DNA of 64,000 bases, taken from Paraburkholderia phenazinium (GTDB taxonomy: Bacteria; Pseudomonadota; Gammaproteobacteria; Burkholderiales; Burkholderiaceae). Below the pieces are notes generated by a model that searched no databases, was not told the DNA's origin, and worked only from the letters and a program-made list of their open reading frames with translations. This document shows positions 62,481 to 64,000 of this stretch, piece by piece (position 1 is the first letter of the stretch; each line of letters opens with the position of its first letter). The translations under genes and the position numbers were made by a program. Where the stretch lies: the NCBI RefSeq assembly GCF_900142845.1, contig NZ_FSRU01000002.1:1736001-1800000 (forward strand), given 5' to 3'.

Positions 62481-62481
62481 C

Positions 62482-63369
62482 ATGGAACTTCGCCAACTCC
62501 GCTACTTCATCGCCGTCGCGGAAGAGATGAACATCACGCGCGCCGCCGATCGCCTGCATATGACCCAGCCGCCGCTCAGCCGGCAGATCCAGCAGATCGA
62601 GGAACGCGTCGGGCTCGCGCTGTTCGAGCGCGGCTCGCGGCCGTTGCGGCTGACCGAAGCGGGCCGCATCTTCTACACGCAGGCGAAGCGCCTGATCGGC
62701 GAGGCCGACGAACTCGCGCCACTCACGCGGCGCTTGGCGCAACTGGCCGAGCGGATTGTGATCGGCTTCGTGCCGTCGACGCTGTATGGCGCGCTGCCCG
62801 CCGTCATTCGCGCATTTCGCGAAGCAGCGCCGCAGATCGAACTGTCGCTGATCGAAATGTTCACCATCGAACAGTTAGGGGCGCTTAAAGGCGGACGTAT
62901 CGATGTGGGCTTCGGGCGTCTGCGTTTCGATGACGCGCAACTGGCGCGTGAGGTGCTCGTCGAAGAAAAGATGATTGCCGCGCTGCCGCAAGATCATCCG
63001 TTAGCGCGGCAGAAGAAGCCGCTGACGCTGGCTGCGCTCGCGCAGGAAACCTTGATCATTTATCCAAGCACGCCGCGGCCGAGCTATGCCGACCAGCAAC
63101 TCTCGGCAATGCACGATCATGCGCTGGAGCCGAAGGCGATTCATGAAGTGCGGGAATTGCAGACCGCGTTGGGGCTCGTCGCGGCGCAAGTGGGAGTGTG
63201 TCTGGTGCCGGAGAGTGTGGAGGGGCTGCGGGCGCATGGGGTGGTGTATCGGGCGATTCCGGCGGCGAATGCGGTGTCGCCCATTATCATGAGCCGGCGC
63301 TTGCAGGACGAGTCGCCGGCTACGACGTTGATGTGTTCGTTGGCGCGCGAACTGTTCCGGGGTGGCTGA
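62482..63369 (+). CDS. catR: LysR-family regulator of catechol degradation (CatR)
   Basis: 295 residues. The start MELRQLRYFIAVAEEMNITRAADRLHMTQPPLSRQIQQIE is typical of the CatR/CatM/BenM/CbnR branch. The effector domain includes IGFVPSTLYGALPAVIRAFR, and ITYPSTPRPSYAD-like sequence near 190-200. It is expected to bind cis,cis-muconate and activate catBAC. The ATG at 62482 follows AGAGG; an open frame reaching back to 62155 lies over the divergent catB and is rejected. Confidence 0.94.
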   Translation: MELRQLRYFIAVAEEMNITRAADRLHMTQPPLSRQIQQIEERVGLALFERGSRPLRLTEAGRIFYTQAKRLIGEADELAPLTRRLAQLAERIVIGFVPSTLYGALPAVIRAFREAAPQIELSLIEMFTIEQLGALKGGRIDVGFGRLRFDDAQLAREVLVEEKMIAALPQDHPLARQKKPLTLAALAQETLIIYPSTPRPSYADQQLSAMHDHALEPKAIHEVRELQTALGLVAAQVGVCLVPESVEGLRAHGVVYRAIPAANAVSPIIMSRRLQDESPATTLMCSLARELFRGG

Positions 63370-63383
63370 AGCCACTGCGGCGG

Positions 63384-63422
63384 CATGGCATCGCTGACTG
63401 CGTCGCCGTCAGCGATGCCATG
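63384..63422. terminator. 15-base-stem hairpin between catR and porin
   Basis: Perfect 15-base arms (CATGGCATCGCTGAC and its complement) around a 9-base loop lie between the convergent stops at 63369 and 63455. No U-tract on either strand. It is the longest perfect stem I see in the window. Confidence 0.6.
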
Positions 63423-63454
63423 AACCCCCGGCGCGCCCGCGCTCGCTTACGGGC

Positions 63455-64000
63455 CTAGAAGCGCTTGCGGATACCAATGCGCAGCGCCACCTGATTCGGC
63501 GAACTCGAGGGTTCGAGCACCGGCGCGAGATCGGCGACAGCACCGCCTGCGGCGTGCATGTAGGTTGCGGATGCATAGACGTCGGTGGTCTTGGAAAGCA
63601 GGTAGTCGGCGCTTGCATCGACCTCGTGGTACCGCGGTTCCTGCCCGGTCGCCGAGACACTCCCTTCGGTATAGCTGTACGCGGCGCCCAGTTGCAGCGC
63701 CGGCGTCACCATGTAACTGGCCACGACCTCGCCGATATTGAACGTCACGTGTCCGTCGATCTTCGCGCCCAGCGTAGGGTCGAGTCCGCCGAACTGCGTA
63801 TGCGTCCAGTCGGCGCTGATCTTTGCCGCACCGAACGTGTACGCCGCGGCGAGACCCAGCACCTTGTAGCTGCTGGCAGCGAGACCATAGTTGCCGTCGA
63901 CGGTATTGGTGGACGTCCACACGCCTTCCGTGACGGCGGTAGCCGGATGGTCGATCGAGGTATAGGCGCCCACCAGTTGCAGGCTGCCGTTCACGTATTG
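63455..64000 (-). CDS. Gram-negative general porin, C-terminal part (runs off right edge)
   Basis: About 181 codons of a porin whose 5' half lies beyond the window. The visible part begins with the internal porin motif YVNGSLQLVGAYTS (compare DYVNGPLHLDAAYS in the porin at 8828), so the GTG at 63994 is an internal Val, not a start. It continues with paired transmembrane strands (LGLAAAYTFGAAKISADW, GEVVASYMVTPALQLGAAYSY, HEVDASADYLLSKTTDVYASATY) and ends LRIGIRKRF with terminal Phe. It lies next to catR; a role in aromatic uptake is only a guess. Confidence 0.9.
   Translation of the reverse strand, partial: QYVNGSLQLVGAYTSIDHPATAVTEGVWTSTNTVDGNYGLAASSYKVLGLAAAYTFGAAKISADWTHTQFGGLDPTLGAKIDGHVTFNIGEVVASYMVTPALQLGAAYSYTEGSVSATGQEPRYHEVDASADYLLSKTTDVYASATYMHAAGGAVADLAPVLEPSSSPNQVALRIGIRKRF

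Noticed and set aside
62155..62481. Longer N-terminus for CatR
   Set aside because: Would lie over the divergent catB coding region; the LysR winged helix starts exactly at 62482 after a ribosome site.
63994..64000. GTG near the right edge as start of the last porin
   Set aside because: The encoded YVNGSL motif is internal to porins and the frame has no signal peptide; the gene continues past the window.
1..64000. CRISPR arrays, insertion sequences, phage genes, tRNA or rRNA genes
   Set aside because: No regularly spaced repeats, transposase or integrase motifs, or tRNA-like cloverleaf sequences were noticed on either strand.

Overview
The window is a GC-rich stretch of a Burkholderiales chromosome, most likely Paraburkholderia or Burkholderia. 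The gene content fits that: several Burkholderia-type general porins (two complete, one cut by the window edge), a three-subunit FAD glucose dehydrogenase of the Burkholderia cepacia type, a DUF5594 gene, a non-haemolytic-type phospholipase C and many chemoreceptors. It is almost entirely metabolic and transport DNA. I see no tRNA, rRNA, CRISPR array, transposase, integrase or phage gene.

Layout. (1) 1-6290: reductive pyrimidine catabolism on the minus strand (M20-type amidohydrolase, preT, preA, NCS1 permease running off the left edge), divergent from a RutR-like TetR gene with a RutR-like operator between them. (2) 6377-7246: a stand-alone alpha/beta hydrolase. (3) 7328-12793: GntP permease, porin and SelA-like PLP enzyme on the minus strand, divergent from IclR and RidA genes; this looks like an amino-sugar-acid or amino-acid catabolic unit. 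(4) 13024-15613: a small lipoprotein and a Tat-exported phospholipase C. (5) 15684-21736: the complete Nit1C cluster nitBCDEFGH with a truncated glycosyltransferase remnant between nitF and nitG. It is preceded by a near-perfect sigma-54 promoter and two NtrC-like dyads about three helical turns apart, and is divergent from a MocR-type regulator. (6) 23780-31130: three chemoreceptors and a secreted protein of unknown function. (7) 31373-35943: DUF5594, a secreted unknown protein, a secreted alpha/beta hydrolase with an unusual tail, and a porin with a good intrinsic terminator. (8) 36327-41239: an AaeBXA-like aromatic-acid efflux system with its own outer-membrane factor. (9) 41319-48202: poxB; the transglutaminase / alpha-E / ATP-grasp operon of unknown function; asparagine permease ansP. 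(10) 48419-56317: LysR regulator, orphan sugar-type binding protein, second FUSC protein, and the glucose dehydrogenase operon behind a PtxS-like 20-bp palindrome that overlaps its promoter. (11) 56420-59846: HAD phosphatase, a membrane protein, and an SgrR-like regulator. (12) 59874-63369: the catechol ortho-cleavage operon catBAC with divergent catR and a textbook ATAC-N7-GTAT operator. (13) 63455-64000: the end of a third porin.

The common theme is scavenging of nitrogen and carbon from pyrimidines, nitriles or cyanide, asparagine, amino sugars, sugar acids, aldoses and aromatics, with matching regulators, chemoreceptors and outer-membrane channels. Several operators could be assigned by eye (RutR-, NtrC-, sigma-54-, PtxS- and CatR-like). 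Most hairpins between convergent genes are strong but lack a U-tract.
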